DNA of 64,000 nucleotides from Luteibacter jiangsuensis (GCF_011742555.1 NZ_JAAQQR010000001.1:124001-188000), one strand, 5' to 3'; shown: positions 44,532 to 54,332, numbered from the stretch's first letter. The notes: generated by a model from the letters alone, not told the origin. Numbers and translations are program-made.

Positions 44532-45764
44532 ATGACCCGCATCCTTATCGTCGGCAATCACACCTGCGGGAATCGCGGGGACTGCGCCATCCTGCGCGGC
44601 CTGCTGGAATGCCTGGAAGATGCCCTGCCGGGTTGCCGCATCGACGCGACCAGCCGCTTCCCCGTCAGCTCGGAATACCTGCTGGGCCGCCCGTTGCTTC
44701 CGGATGTGTTGAACGGATATTACCTGGAGGCCGCGAAGAAGCCGTTCGGTACCCTGCGCGCGAAACTGCTGCGCCGATGGGTGCCCTGGCTGCTGCATGC
44801 GCACTTGCGAAAGAAGTGGTGGACCCGCTTGATCCCGCTGCCGGCAACCCACCGGGAGTTCATCGCGTCCCTCACGGGCTACGACGTGGTGATCCAGGTG
44901 GGAGGTTCGTTCTTCGTCGATCTCTATGGCGCCACCCAGTACGACCTGGCGAGCTGCGCGCTGCTGGCAGGTCGGCCCGTGTACATGCTGGGTCACAGCG
45001 TCGGTCCGTTCCAGCACGCTTTCTTCCGCCGGGTCTCCCGCGACGTGATGGCGCGGGTCGAGGCACTGGCCCTGCGCGAAGAGGTCAGCGCGCGTTACAT
45101 GCAGGACGCCGCCATTCCACAGGAGAAGCTGCGCTGGACGTCGGACACCGCATGGCTGGTGCATCCGGGCACGCCCGTGGCAGTGGATACGGCAAGGCCC
45201 GCGGTCGCGGTGACCTTTCGCGAGCTCGCGCCCTTCGACAAGCGCCTTGGCGTCAGTCAGGAGCAATACGAGACGGCGTTCGCGGAACTCCTCGACGCGG
45301 TCATCGAGGCCGGCTTCCACGTGCGCGCGTTTTCCACATGCACGGCCATCGACGGCTATCCGAAGGATGACCGGATGATCGCCCTCAAGGTGCGTGCCCG
45401 CCTTCGCCACCCCGAAGCCTGCGAGGTCGAGATGGACGAACTGAACGACGTGCAGCTCGGAAGGCAACTGGGCGCATGTGTGCTCACCATCGGCACCCGT
45501 CTGCACAGCGCGATCGTCTCGATGAATTTCGGTACTCCGTCCGTGGCGCTGAATTACGAGCACAAGTCGGAGGGGATCATGAAACGCCTCGGCATCGACG
45601 AACTGGCGGTGCCCGTGCACTCCCTGCTGGACGGCACGCTGCGCGACAAGGTGCTGTCCCTGCTCGCCGATACCGGACTGCGGGCGCGCGTCGCCGCCGC
45701 CGTGGCCCGCGAGAAGGCGTTTGCGCGCGAATCGCTGCTCGCCACGCTCGGCATGGGGTCCTGA
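44532..45764 (+). CDS. Polysaccharide pyruvyl transferase family protein (WcaK/AmsJ type)
   Basis: A 410-residue cytosolic enzyme expected to add ketal pyruvate from PEP to a sugar of the repeat unit. It begins MTRILIVGNHTCGNRGDCAI, the family's glycine-rich start, and has VIQVGGSFFVDLYG, YMLGHSVGPF and TIGTRLHSAIVSMNFGTPSV. Similar to WcaK of colanic acid and AmsJ of amylovoran. 35 nt after the kinase stop and 1 nt before the next ATG. Confidence 0.85.
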   Translation: MTRILIVGNHTCGNRGDCAILRGLLECLEDALPGCRIDATSRFPVSSEYLLGRPLLPDVLNGYYLEAAKKPFGTLRAKLLRRWVPWLLHAHLRKKWWTRLIPLPATHREFIASLTGYDVVIQVGGSFFVDLYGATQYDLASCALLAGRPVYMLGHSVGPFQHAFFRRVSRDVMARVEALALREEVSARYMQDAAIPQEKLRWTSDTAWLVHPGTPVAVDTARPAVAVTFRELAPFDKRLGVSQEQYETAFAELLDAVIEAGFHVRAFSTCTAIDGYPKDDRMIALKVRARLRHPEACEVEMDELNDVQLGRQLGACVLTIGTRLHSAIVSMNFGTPSVALNYEHKSEGIMKRLGIDELAVPVHSLLDGTLRDKVLSLLADTGLRARVAAAVAREKAFARESLLATLGMGS

Positions 45765-45765
45765 G

Positions 45766-46998
45766 ATGACCGTGCTGTTCGTTCTCGCCGAGTTCCCGAA
45801 GTATTCGGAGACCTTCGTCATTGACCAGATCGTCGGCCTGCTCGAACGGGGCTTCGACGTTCGGATCCTTGCCGTCAACCGCGGCGCCGAGCCGACGCCG
45901 GGAGACGTCGTCAGCACGCACGGCCTGATCGAGCGCACCACCTTCGTCTTTCCCCGCAAGGCCGGCGCCCGCGCCGGATGGCAGGTGGCCATGCAACGCG
46001 CCCGCGACGTGTTGCCCGGCCTGCCGCGGGCTCGCGTTCGCCGCGCACTTTCGGTTCGGCGTTACGGTCATGTCGCGAAGAGCCTCGCGCTGGCCGGCGC
46101 GGCGCGCCGGCTGCGCGAGCCAATCAAAGCCGGCGCCATCGTCGCCCACTTCGGCCCCACCGGGGTGCTTGCGGCACACCTGCGCTCGCTGGGCCTGCTC
46201 GACGGCCCGCTGTACACCGTATTCCATGGTTACGACCTCTCGCAGCACAAGGTGCTCGAGCGCCACTCGAGCGACTACCAGGGGTTGTTCGCCGCGGGCG
46301 AAGAGATGCTGCCCATCAGCGCCTTGTGGAGCCGCAAGCTGATGGCGCTGGGCTGCTCACCCGAAAAGATCCACGTGCACCGCATGGGCGTGGATCTGGA
46401 CAGCTTCCGCTTCACTCCGCCGCAGAGCCGTGTCCCTGCGCCGACCCGCCCGCTCCGCGTGCTCAGCGTGGCACGCCTGGTGGAGAAGAAAGGCATCGCG
46501 TATCTCTGCGACGCCGTGGCCCAGCTTGCCTGGCGAAGGGTGCCGGTCGAGCTCGAAATCATCGGTGACGGGCCCCTGCAGGCCGACCTCGAGCGCTTCG
46601 TCGCGTCGAAGTCGCTGGAGGGCTGCATCCACATCCAGGGGCGGCGCGACAAGGCGTACGTGCAGGCCGCCCTCGCGCGTGCCGACGTGTTCGCGCTGCC
46701 CAGCGTCACCGCGCAGGACGGGGATCAGGAAGGTATTCCGGTGTCGCTGATGGAAGCGATGGCCAGCGGCGTTCCCTGCCTCTCCACCGTGCACAGCGGC
46801 ATTCCGGAACTGATCGAAGACGGCCGCTCAGGCTGGCTGGTGCCGGAGCGCGACGTGGATGCGCTGGCCGACCGGCTCGCCGGCATCCAGCGCGGCGACT
46901 ACGACCTTCCCGCCATCGCGCGCCGTGCGCGTCACACGGTCGAAACGCATTTCAACCAGAGCCGGCTGCACGACCAGCTCGCCGCTCGCCTGGTCTAG
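45766..46998 (+). CDS. Family 4 glycosyltransferase (WcaL/AmsK-like)
   Basis: A 410-residue GT-B enzyme, MTVLFVLAEFPKYSETFVID. The C-terminal donor domain shows LRVLSVARLVEKKGIAYLCD, LEIIGDGPLQADLE and DQEGIPVSLMEAMASGVP, the E-x7-E retaining GT4 signature. The SETFV start and pairing with a pyruvyl transferase recall the WcaK-WcaL pair. Acceptor and sugar are not predictable. Confidence 0.87.
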   Translation: MTVLFVLAEFPKYSETFVIDQIVGLLERGFDVRILAVNRGAEPTPGDVVSTHGLIERTTFVFPRKAGARAGWQVAMQRARDVLPGLPRARVRRALSVRRYGHVAKSLALAGAARRLREPIKAGAIVAHFGPTGVLAAHLRSLGLLDGPLYTVFHGYDLSQHKVLERHSSDYQGLFAAGEEMLPISALWSRKLMALGCSPEKIHVHRMGVDLDSFRFTPPQSRVPAPTRPLRVLSVARLVEKKGIAYLCDAVAQLAWRRVPVELEIIGDGPLQADLERFVASKSLEGCIHIQGRRDKAYVQAALARADVFALPSVTAQDGDQEGIPVSLMEAMASGVPCLSTVHSGIPELIEDGRSGWLVPERDVDALADRLAGIQRGDYDLPAIARRARHTVETHFNQSRLHDQLAARLV

Positions 46999-47010
46999 GA
47001 GACAAGCGCC

Positions 47011-48435
47011 ATGCCTTCCGCCAGACGCGACGCCCTCTGGACTGCCGGTTCCACCATCGTCAGCGCCGCGAGCCAGCTGCTCCAGATCGCCGTGCTCGCC
47101 CACCACGTGGATGCGCATCTGCTCGGTGCGCTCGCGATCGTGAACGTGGTGAACGCGATCGCCACGCTGCTGCAGGACATGGGCCTCAGCAGCTATCTCG
47201 TGCACCGCCAGGACATTACCCGCCGCGAACGGACCTCGCTTTTCATGATCAGTGCGGGCTTGGGAGCCTCTTCCGCGCTGGTGCTCTTCGCGATCTCCTA
47301 CCCCATCGCCGCCTTCTACGGTTCGTCGCAGTTGGGCGAACTGCTGCGGCTTTCCACCGTGAACTTCGTGCTTCTCGGGTTGGCGGCGCAGTACCAGGCC
47401 AGCCTGATCAAGTCGTTCCGCCTTCCCCGGCTGGCCCGCATCGAGGTCTTCGGTCGCCTCAGCGGGCTCGTCACCCTGCTGGTACTGGTGCTGGTCTTCG
47501 GCGCGTCGATCGAAGCGGCCGTCTACGCGATGATCGTGAACAGCCTGGTGCGGCTGGTGTGTTTCGTGCTCGTGGCCGAGCGCGGCTGGCACCCCGGTGG
47601 CGGCTTCGATCGCGCCATCGTGCGTCAGGCTTTGCGTTATGGCGCCTTCCAGCTGGGCTCGCAGGTGATCAACCAGCTGCGCAGCCAGGCCGATCAGATC
47701 ATCCTCGGCAAGTTCCTCGGCCTCGCGGCGTTGGGCGTCTATTCGCTGGCGAAGGAGCTGGTGCTCCAGCCGACCAAGCTGATCATGCCGGTGGTCCAGC
47801 GCCTGGCCCTGCCGCGTCTAGCCACGCGGCAGGGCGATCCGCTGGCCTTGCGCGACCTTTACCTCGCCGGCCTGCGCCTGGTGTCCGTGGCCGCCGCCGG
47901 CGTATTCATCATGCTGGCGGTGTTCGCGCCCGCCGCCGTGACCATACTCTACGGGCAACGGTATGCCGGTGTTTCGGGCCTCATTCCGCTCATGCTGCTC
48001 TTCGGCATGCTGCGCCCGCTGGGTTCGCTGATCGGCGCGCTCAGCCAGAGCCTGGGTCGTTCCGACATTGAGTTCGGTTGGAACCTGAAGATCTGCGGGG
48101 TGGCGCTGCTGGTGACGGTCGTCGGCGCGTACTCGGGCTCGCTGCAGGTCATGGCGGTGGCGCTCGCGGTCAGCCAGGTGCTGGCAACGGTTCTTTCCTA
48201 CTACTTCTTTTCCTCGAAGATCATCGATATCACGGCCCGTGAATTCTTCGGTTCGTGGATGGTCGAGAGCTTCGTGCCCTATGCCTTCCTCATGTTGGCG
48301 GTGGCCCTCTATCCCGGCGAGGACTGGAAGGCCAGCGTGGTCCGCTTCCTTCTGGTGACGCCGGCCCTGCTCTGGGTGGTCTGGCGGAACCGGGACACCT
48401 GGCTCTCCCGATTCGCGCAGCCAGCAGGTGCCTGA
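47011..48435 (+). CDS. MOP-family polysaccharide flippase (Wzx)
   Basis: A 474-residue inner-membrane protein with about 12-14 hydrophobic segments. It has the polysaccharide-flippase pattern FQLGSQVINQLRSQADQIIL and LGLAALGVYSLAKELVLQPT of the WzxC type. It moves the lipid-linked repeat unit to the periplasmic face. The stop overlaps the ATG of the next gene (TGATGA). Confidence 0.87.
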   Translation: MPSARRDALWTAGSTIVSAASQLLQIAVLAHHVDAHLLGALAIVNVVNAIATLLQDMGLSSYLVHRQDITRRERTSLFMISAGLGASSALVLFAISYPIAAFYGSSQLGELLRLSTVNFVLLGLAAQYQASLIKSFRLPRLARIEVFGRLSGLVTLLVLVLVFGASIEAAVYAMIVNSLVRLVCFVLVAERGWHPGGGFDRAIVRQALRYGAFQLGSQVINQLRSQADQIILGKFLGLAALGVYSLAKELVLQPTKLIMPVVQRLALPRLATRQGDPLALRDLYLAGLRLVSVAAAGVFIMLAVFAPAAVTILYGQRYAGVSGLIPLMLLFGMLRPLGSLIGALSQSLGRSDIEFGWNLKICGVALLVTVVGAYSGSLQVMAVALAVSQVLATVLSYYFFSSKIIDITAREFFGSWMVESFVPYAFLMLAVALYPGEDWKASVVRFLLVTPALLWVVWRNRDTWLSRFAQPAGA

Positions 48436-49322
48436 TGACCGACACGACCATGCCCCTCGTGAGCGTCTACGTTCCCACGCGCAATCGGTCCGCCCTGCTG
48501 CGGCGGGCACTCGATTCGGTGCTGGAGCAGACCTGGCCGAGGATCGAGATCCTGGTGTGCGACGAAGCGTCCACCGACGACACGCCCGAGGTGCTCGCGT
48601 CGTATGCGCGTCGTCATCCGGGCAAGGTCACCGTGTTGCGCAACGACACGCCGCAAGGCGCCTGCAGCGCGCGCAACCGCTGCATCGAACAGGCCTCGGG
48701 CACCTACGTCACAGGTCTGGACGACGACGACTTCTTCCACCCTCAGCGCATCGAGTGCCTGGTGGAGCTGTACCGCCGTCACAGACCGTCGTTCGCATGC
48801 AGCCGATTCCGGTACTTCCAGTCGGTGGCCGACGTGGCGGCGCTGCGCGACCGCATGCACGGCGAGGCCGAACTGGCCAGGGCGGACAGGCTCGATCTGC
48901 ACGCCCTGCTGTACGCCAATCTCGCCGGCAACCAGGTGCTGACCGAGTTGTCGCGCATGCGGGAACTGGGCGGCTTCGACGAGAGCATGCCCGCCTGGCA
49001 GGACTACGACATGTGGATCCGGCTCGCAGAGCGATTCGGCCCCGCGGTGCGCGCCCGCACCCTTCTATCGTTCGTGGACGACGACCGCTCCCGTGCGCGC
49101 ATCCGCAACTCCAGCAAACGGGCCGAAGGCAGCGGGCGCTTCATCGCGAAGCACGAGCGCCTGATGAATGCGGACCAGCGGCGCAACCACCGGAACATCC
49201 AGTACGTGATGAACCGGGAGCGGCCGCCGCTGGCCGACATCGTGCGCAACGTGTCCCTGGGAGGCTACAAGTCGACCGTGAAGCTGCTGCTGCACAAGTT
49301 CTTTGGCGTGGCGATAGGATGA
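48435..49322 (+). CDS. Family 2 glycosyltransferase
   Basis: A 295-residue GT-A enzyme, LVSVYVPTRNRSALLRRALD, with nucleotide-sugar Asp motifs LVCDEASTDDTPE and VTGLDDDDFFHP, and WQDYDMWIRLAERFG near the acceptor site. Start overlaps the flippase stop; its own stop overlaps the polymerase start. Confidence 0.87.
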   Translation: MTDTTMPLVSVYVPTRNRSALLRRALDSVLEQTWPRIEILVCDEASTDDTPEVLASYARRHPGKVTVLRNDTPQGACSARNRCIEQASGTYVTGLDDDDFFHPQRIECLVELYRRHRPSFACSRFRYFQSVADVAALRDRMHGEAELARADRLDLHALLYANLAGNQVLTELSRMRELGGFDESMPAWQDYDMWIRLAERFGPAVRARTLLSFVDDDRSRARIRNSSKRAEGSGRFIAKHERLMNADQRRNHRNIQYVMNRERPPLADIVRNVSLGGYKSTVKLLLHKFFGVAIG

Positions 49323-50512
49323 AGATCAACAAGACGCGCGCCGCGGCGGTGACCCTGATGGCCATGCTCTTCGTGCAGGTTCCCCTCACGCACAGCACGG
49401 CCAGCAAGTCGCACGTGAATGTCTACCATCTCCTCCTCCTGCTGCTGCCGATGCTCTACTTCCCGGCGCTGCGCTATCTCAAGTTGAATCCGGCCACCGC
49501 GTTCATCGCCACCCTCGCCGCGACGTCGCTGGGCGCCGCCGCGGTCTACGGCGGCGGGATGCGATCGACGCTGGTGGTGTTCGTCGCCGCGTCGTACTTC
49601 CTCGGAAACGTGTTCGGGCGAAAGCTGCCGGACCTCGACCTGCGGCGCATTTTCGTGTGGATCCTTGGCTGCTGCATCGCGTTCATCGTCGTGCGCGACG
49701 CGGTGTACGCCGGCCAGCTCGGTGCGGTGTACGCCCGCACCGAGGGCGCCTCCAGCGTTCTTTACATGTCCACCGGCGGCCGCAACATCGAGGCCAGCCT
49801 GCTTGCCCTGCTCTCCATACTCCTCCTCGGCACGCGCGCCTATCCGATAGCGGCGGGCATCGCCTTCCTCACCAGTGCGACCATGCTTTCGCGTGCCGGC
49901 TTGCTCGGGGCCGCGGTATCCATCGGCATCGCCGCGTACCGTGCAAGGAAAACCCGGTCGTACTATTTCCATACCTTCATCGGGATCGCGGCGGTGGTCC
50001 TGGTCGCGGGGCTCGTGCTGTCCTCGGTGGTGGATATTCCGGTGCTCGACCGCTTCAACCTGCAGGCGGAAACCCAGCTCGAACACAAGAACGTGGGGCG
50101 CCTGGCCCTTTGGAACAGCGCCACGCTGGCGCTGGAACATAATCTGTTCGGTTACGGCGTGGGCAATGGCGTGCCGCTCATGGAAGAGATATCCGGCCTC
50201 ACCTTCGTCGAGAACAACGTCCACAACATCTACCTTCAGTTCCTGCTCGAAGGCGGCATCCAGTCGTTGCTGCTCTTCCTGATCATGGTGGGGCATATCC
50301 TGCTTCGTCCGGCCGAAGGTCAGCAACGCAACATCAAGGCCTTCCTGCTCCTCTACCTGATGCTGGCATTCATCGAGTTCAGCGGCTACGAGGCGTATTT
50401 CTGGTTCTTCGTGGGCATGTTCTACGCGCGGGAGGATGTGCGTCGCGCCCGCCTCCGGCAATCGGCGCGAACCAGGCGCGATGTCCTCCCCTCGGTGGCC
50501 CACCATGCTTGA
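49319..50512 (+). CDS. O-antigen/exopolysaccharide polymerase (Wzy-like)
   Basis: A 397-residue inner-membrane protein with about 10-11 segments and a large periplasmic loop. GYGVGNGVPLMEEISG and ENNVHNIYLQFLLEGGI match the Wzy/WaaL family region with conserved His and Asn. In this locus it should polymerise repeat units flipped by the Wzx next to it. Overlaps both neighbours by 4-8 nt. Confidence 0.82.
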   Translation: MKINKTRAAAVTLMAMLFVQVPLTHSTASKSHVNVYHLLLLLLPMLYFPALRYLKLNPATAFIATLAATSLGAAAVYGGGMRSTLVVFVAASYFLGNVFGRKLPDLDLRRIFVWILGCCIAFIVVRDAVYAGQLGAVYARTEGASSVLYMSTGGRNIEASLLALLSILLLGTRAYPIAAGIAFLTSATMLSRAGLLGAAVSIGIAAYRARKTRSYYFHTFIGIAAVVLVAGLVLSSVVDIPVLDRFNLQAETQLEHKNVGRLALWNSATLALEHNLFGYGVGNGVPLMEEISGLTFVENNVHNIYLQFLLEGGIQSLLLFLIMVGHILLRPAEGQQRNIKAFLLLYLMLAFIEFSGYEAYFWFFVGMFYAREDVRRARLRQSARTRRDVLPSVAHHA

Positions 50513-50987
50513 CGATTTTCGTGCCGACGTGCGCCGGTACCAATCCATGCCGGGCTACCGCGGGTTGCTCTGGTGGATGCTGGATCAGTCGTTCTGGGTG
50601 ATCCTGTGCTATCGCCTGATCGCGACGGCGCGCGGAACGCGCCTGCACGCGCCACTGCGCGTCTTCGAAAAGCTGGCCGAGTTCGTGCACAAGTGCTACC
50701 TGCCGACCACCGCGACGATCGGCCCCGGACTCGTGATCTATCACGCCTTCGGCATCGTCGTGAACGGCAAGACGACGATCGGCGCGAACTGCACGCTCTA
50801 TGCCCGCGTGTGCATCGGCAACCGCTGGCCCGGCGACGGCACGCCGGTCATCGGAAACAACGTCACCATCGGTACCGGGGCGTGCATCTTCGGACCGGTG
50901 GTCATTCCGGACAACTTCGTGGTGAAGGCCAATGCCGTCATCACCCCCTCCTCCCCCACCACGCCCCCTGCTGGAGCATCGTCATGA
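50505..50987 (+). CDS. Left-handed beta-helix acyltransferase (CysE/WcaB-like)
   Basis: A 160-residue hexapeptide-repeat enzyme, MLDDFRADVRRYQSMPGYRG, then TATIGPGLVIYHAFGIVVNG, GANCTLYARVCIG and VIGNNVTIGTGACIFGPVVI. The serine-acetyltransferase-like pattern with short length is typical of polysaccharide O-acetyltransferases such as WcaB. The C-terminal tail (ITPSSPTTPPAGASS) is Pro/Ser-rich and unlike the usual GNPAK ending. Both ends overlap neighbouring genes. Confidence 0.82.
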   Translation: MLDDFRADVRRYQSMPGYRGLLWWMLDQSFWVILCYRLIATARGTRLHAPLRVFEKLAEFVHKCYLPTTATIGPGLVIYHAFGIVVNGKTTIGANCTLYARVCIGNRWPGDGTPVIGNNVTIGTGACIFGPVVIPDNFVVKANAVITPSSPTTPPAGASS

Positions 50988-51805
50988 GCGAGGCCGCCGT
51001 GAGATTGTCCATTGTCATCATTACCTGGAACGAACTGGGCAACCTGGAGCGCTGCCTGCGCTCCCTTCTGGACAAGGTGGATTTTTCGCGCGACGAGGTC
51101 ATCGTCGTCGACAACGGTTCCACCGACGGCAGTGCGGAGTTCGTGGCTACCCTCCCGCAGATTCGCTATTTCCCTCTGGAGCGCAATTTCGGTGTGGGGC
51201 CGGCCCGGAACCGCGGGCTGTTCCTCGCCCGCGGCAAGTACTGCATGACGCTGGACAACGACACCATCTTCCTCACCGACGACCCGGGCAGCATCGTGGA
51301 CGACTTCTTCCTCTCTCACCCCGACGCGGGCGTAGTGGGCTTCGAACTGCTGAACATCGACCGGAGCCGGCAGGACTCCACGCGACGCTTCCCCCGTTTC
51401 TACCAGCCGATCGCGGCGCGCGTGCCGTTGAGCCGCCGCCTCGGCTTCGTGCGACGCGAACTGGAGCGGCACCTCATGCTCGACACCCGCTTCGACGAAG
51501 GGAACGACCCGATGGAGGTCGATTACGTGCTGGGTGCGAACCAGACCTTCACCAAGGACGTGGCCGCGCTGCTGATGGGCTATGACGACCGCATCTTCTT
51601 CGGACCGGAAGATGCGGAATTCTGCGTGCGCACGAAAAAGCTGGGGCTGCGGAACTACTACAGCCGCAGGATCTCCGTGATCCACGACTACAAGCGTCGC
51701 ACACGCAAGTTCTCGAAGCTCACCCTGAAGCACCTGGCCGGATTCGCCTACATGCTGAGGAAGCACGGCGGGGTCTACCGCTACTCCCTCAGCGAGCGCC
51801 GCTGA
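50984..51805 (+). CDS. Family 2 glycosyltransferase
   Basis: A 273-residue GT-A enzyme with LSIVIITWNELGNLERCLRS, VIVVDNGSTDGSAEFV, MTLDNDTIFL and YDDRIFFGPEDAEFCVR, the pattern of rhamnosyl-type GT2 enzymes. Start overlaps the acyltransferase stop by 4 nt. Confidence 0.86.
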   Translation: MSEAAVRLSIVIITWNELGNLERCLRSLLDKVDFSRDEVIVVDNGSTDGSAEFVATLPQIRYFPLERNFGVGPARNRGLFLARGKYCMTLDNDTIFLTDDPGSIVDDFFLSHPDAGVVGFELLNIDRSRQDSTRRFPRFYQPIAARVPLSRRLGFVRRELERHLMLDTRFDEGNDPMEVDYVLGANQTFTKDVAALLMGYDDRIFFGPEDAEFCVRTKKLGLRNYYSRRISVIHDYKRRTRKFSKLTLKHLAGFAYMLRKHGGVYRYSLSERR

Positions 51806-51818
51806 ACCGGAGGCCGCC

Positions 51819-53297
51819 ATGGATCGCCGCACGTTCCTCCGCCAGACGGCCGGCGCACTGGTGCTGGCATCCTTCCTGCCCCATGACACGTTTGCCGCTG
51901 CCTCGCCGGCGGGAAGGCGCTATTACGTCGACAGCGCCATGGGCGACGACGGACGTGACGGAAGCAGCGCCGCGACGGCCTGGCGCAGTCTCGGCAAATT
52001 GAACCAGACTACTTTCGGTCCGGGCGACCGGATCTTCTTCAGGCGCGGCGGAAGCTATGCCGGCGTGTTCGCCCCGAAAGGTTCGGGGCGCGCGGATGCA
52101 CCGATCGTCGTCGACGCCTATGGCGACGGCGACGCCCCCCATCTGCACGCGGACGGCAGCGCGGCATCGACCGTGCTGCTTCGCAACGTCCAGTACTGGA
52201 CGCTGCGAAGTCTCGCGATATCCAATCGCGGCCCGCAACCCGCGCCGCGAAGGACGGGCGTTCACCTGTTGCACGAAGATGCAGGCGTCGTGCACGGCAT
52301 CGCCCTGCAGGGGCTGCACATTCACGATGTCAATGGCTCGCCGATGAAGAAGGCCGGCGGGGGCAGTGCCGTTCTCGTGGAAACGAAGGGCAGGAGCCGC
52401 CCGACGCGCCACGACGGCCTTGCCATCGAGGACAACACGATCGAACGGTGCCAGCGCGACGGCATCCTGTTCCTGCGCGCCGGCAGCCGCGACGGCGGTC
52501 TTGCGACCTGCGTGGTCGTTCGCGGGAACCGCATTCGAGGGGTGCCCGGCGACTGCATCCTCGTGAAGGGCTGCCGTGGAGCTCTCGTGGAGCGGAACAC
52601 GGTCGGCGAATGCGGCACACTGCCCCGCGGCGAGGCCGCCGCGGGCATCTGGCCGTTCGACTGCGACGACACGCTGGTCCAGTACAACGAAGTGAGCGGC
52701 CATCGGGCTCCGGCCGACGGACAGGCTTACGACGCCGATTTCCAGTGCCGGGGCACGATCATCCAGTACAACTACAGCCACGACAACGTCGGCGGCATGG
52801 CACTGCTCTGCAACGACGGAAGCGATAAGCAGGGCATCGGTAACAGAGGCACCATCGTGCGCTACAACGTCAGCATCAACGACGCACTGCGCAAGACCGG
52901 CAGCGCCTCGCTGCGCATCTCGGGCCCCGTGGACGGCAGCCAGATCTACAACAACATCATCATCATTCCCGACAAGCCCGACGCCGGTTCGCAGCTGACC
53001 CTCTTCAAGGCCACGAGCTGGAGGGGCGTACCCAACGACACGGCCATTCACGACAACATCGTGGTCGCCCCGCGAGCGCCCGGCGTCGACATGAACCTGG
53101 CCACGCAGACACGGATGGCCGCGAACCAGGTCTACGCGGAGGGCGTGCCGGGAACATCGCCGGGCAACCGGCGGATACTGGAGCGCTTCCGGACCTACCG
53201 GCCAACCCTGGCCGAAGCGAACGCACTGGTAAAGGCCTGCTTCGCGAACGGCAAGCCCGTGCCCGACGCCCTGCAACGGATCGCCAGGCTGGCCTGA
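51819..53297 (+). CDS. Exported right-handed parallel beta-helix protein, polysaccharide-processing candidate
   Basis: A 492-residue protein. The N-terminus MDRRTFLRQTAGALVLASFL carries a twin-arginine-like motif (RRTFLR) and hydrophobic core, so Tat export is likely. After YYVDSAMGDDGRDGSSAATA (a common start in such proteins) come many short strand repeats of the pectate-lyase-like beta helix (DNTIERCQRDGILFL, NRIRGVPGDCILVKG, YNYSHDNVGGMALLCNDG). It ends the assembly operon 13 nt after the GT2 gene, so it probably cuts or edits the polymer. Lyase or hydrolase chemistry cannot be told. Confidence 0.8.
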   Translation: MDRRTFLRQTAGALVLASFLPHDTFAAASPAGRRYYVDSAMGDDGRDGSSAATAWRSLGKLNQTTFGPGDRIFFRRGGSYAGVFAPKGSGRADAPIVVDAYGDGDAPHLHADGSAASTVLLRNVQYWTLRSLAISNRGPQPAPRRTGVHLLHEDAGVVHGIALQGLHIHDVNGSPMKKAGGGSAVLVETKGRSRPTRHDGLAIEDNTIERCQRDGILFLRAGSRDGGLATCVVVRGNRIRGVPGDCILVKGCRGALVERNTVGECGTLPRGEAAAGIWPFDCDDTLVQYNEVSGHRAPADGQAYDADFQCRGTIIQYNYSHDNVGGMALLCNDGSDKQGIGNRGTIVRYNVSINDALRKTGSASLRISGPVDGSQIYNNIIIIPDKPDAGSQLTLFKATSWRGVPNDTAIHDNIVVAPRAPGVDMNLATQTRMAANQVYAEGVPGTSPGNRRILERFRTYRPTLAEANALVKACFANGKPVPDALQRIARLA

Positions 53298-53313
53298 TAT
53301 CGCGCGTACCGGA

Positions 53314-54291
53314 TCAATAGCGCGGCTGGAGGTGCCAGCGCCATGCGCTGTCGAGAATATCGTCCAGCACACCGATCCGCGGCTGCCAGCCGAGCATGCG
53401 GCGCGCCTGGAGGCTCGACGCCACGAGTGTGGGTGGGTCGCCCGGCCGCCGCGGTGCGATCGCGTGCGGCACCTCGCGGCCCGTGACCCGCTGCGCGGCC
53501 GCGATGACTTCGCGAACGCTGAAGCCTTCGCCATTGCCCAGGTTGAACGTGAAGGCGCCTTCGTTTTCTTCCAGGAATTCCACCGCCAGCAGGTGCGCGG
53601 AAGCGAGATCGTTCACGTGGACGTAGTCGCGAACGCAGGTACCGTCGCGGGTGTCGTAGTCGTCGCCGAACACCTTGAGGCCGGGCCCGTTGCCGAGCAC
53701 CGCGCGTAACAGGTTCGGGATGAGATGGGTTTCCGGATGGTGCGACTCACCGATGATGCCGGAGGGGTCCGCGCCGGCGGCGTTGAAGTACCGCAGGGCC
53801 ACGGAGCGCAGACCATACGCACGGTACGCATCCGCCAGCACCCGCTCGATCATCAGCTTGCTCTGCCCGTACGGATTGATCGGATCGGTCGGGTGGGTCT
53901 CGTCGATGGTGTCGCTACGCGGATTGCCGAACACGGCGGCGGTGGACGAGAACACCAGCCGCTGGATGCCCGCCTCGCGCATGGCGGCCAGCAGCATGAG
54001 CGTGTTGGCCACGTTGTTGCGGTAATACTGGTAGGGGTCCACGACCGATTCGCCGACCAGCGAGCGTGCGCAGAAGTGCATCACCGCATCGAACTTGTGG
54101 GTGGCGAACAGCCGCCACAACGTGACCGCATCGCCGATATCGCCGTGCACGAACGCCACATCGTCGGCCACCGCCTCGCGATGGCCTGTCGAGAGGTCGT
54201 CGTAAACCACGACATCGTGCTGGTTCTCCACCAGGTAACGCACCATGTGCGAGCCCACGTAGCCCGCACCGCCACAGATAAGGAACTTCAA
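53314..54291 (-). CDS. galE: UDP-glucose 4-epimerase
   Basis: A 325-residue short-chain dehydrogenase-type epimerase that interconverts UDP-glucose and UDP-galactose. NAD-binding motif LICGGAGYVGSHMVRYL, catalytic STAAVFG and Y-x-x-x-K in NPYGQSKLMIE, and GDDYDTRDGTCVRDYVHV typical of GalE. There is no ATG; TTG 54291 is the only start that keeps MKFLICGGAGYVGS. It is 41 nt downstream of wcaJ on the same strand. Confidence 0.92.
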   Translation of the reverse strand: MKFLICGGAGYVGSHMVRYLVENQHDVVVYDDLSTGHREAVADDVAFVHGDIGDAVTLWRLFATHKFDAVMHFCARSLVGESVVDPYQYYRNNVANTLMLLAAMREAGIQRLVFSSTAAVFGNPRSDTIDETHPTDPINPYGQSKLMIERVLADAYRAYGLRSVALRYFNAAGADPSGIIGESHHPETHLIPNLLRAVLGNGPGLKVFGDDYDTRDGTCVRDYVHVNDLASAHLLAVEFLEENEGAFTFNLGNGEGFSVREVIAAAQRVTGREVPHAIAPRRPGDPPTLVASSLQARRMLGWQPRIGVLDDILDSAWRWHLQPRY

Positions 54292-54332
54292 TCGATACCC
54301 CGCCGGAGAGTGGATAAAGGTGCCTGGTGCCG

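Noticed and set aside
49265-50548. 427-codon minus-strand frame over the polymerase
   Set aside because: Antisense to a coherent Wzy-like membrane protein; Glu/His/Arg-rich without motifs.
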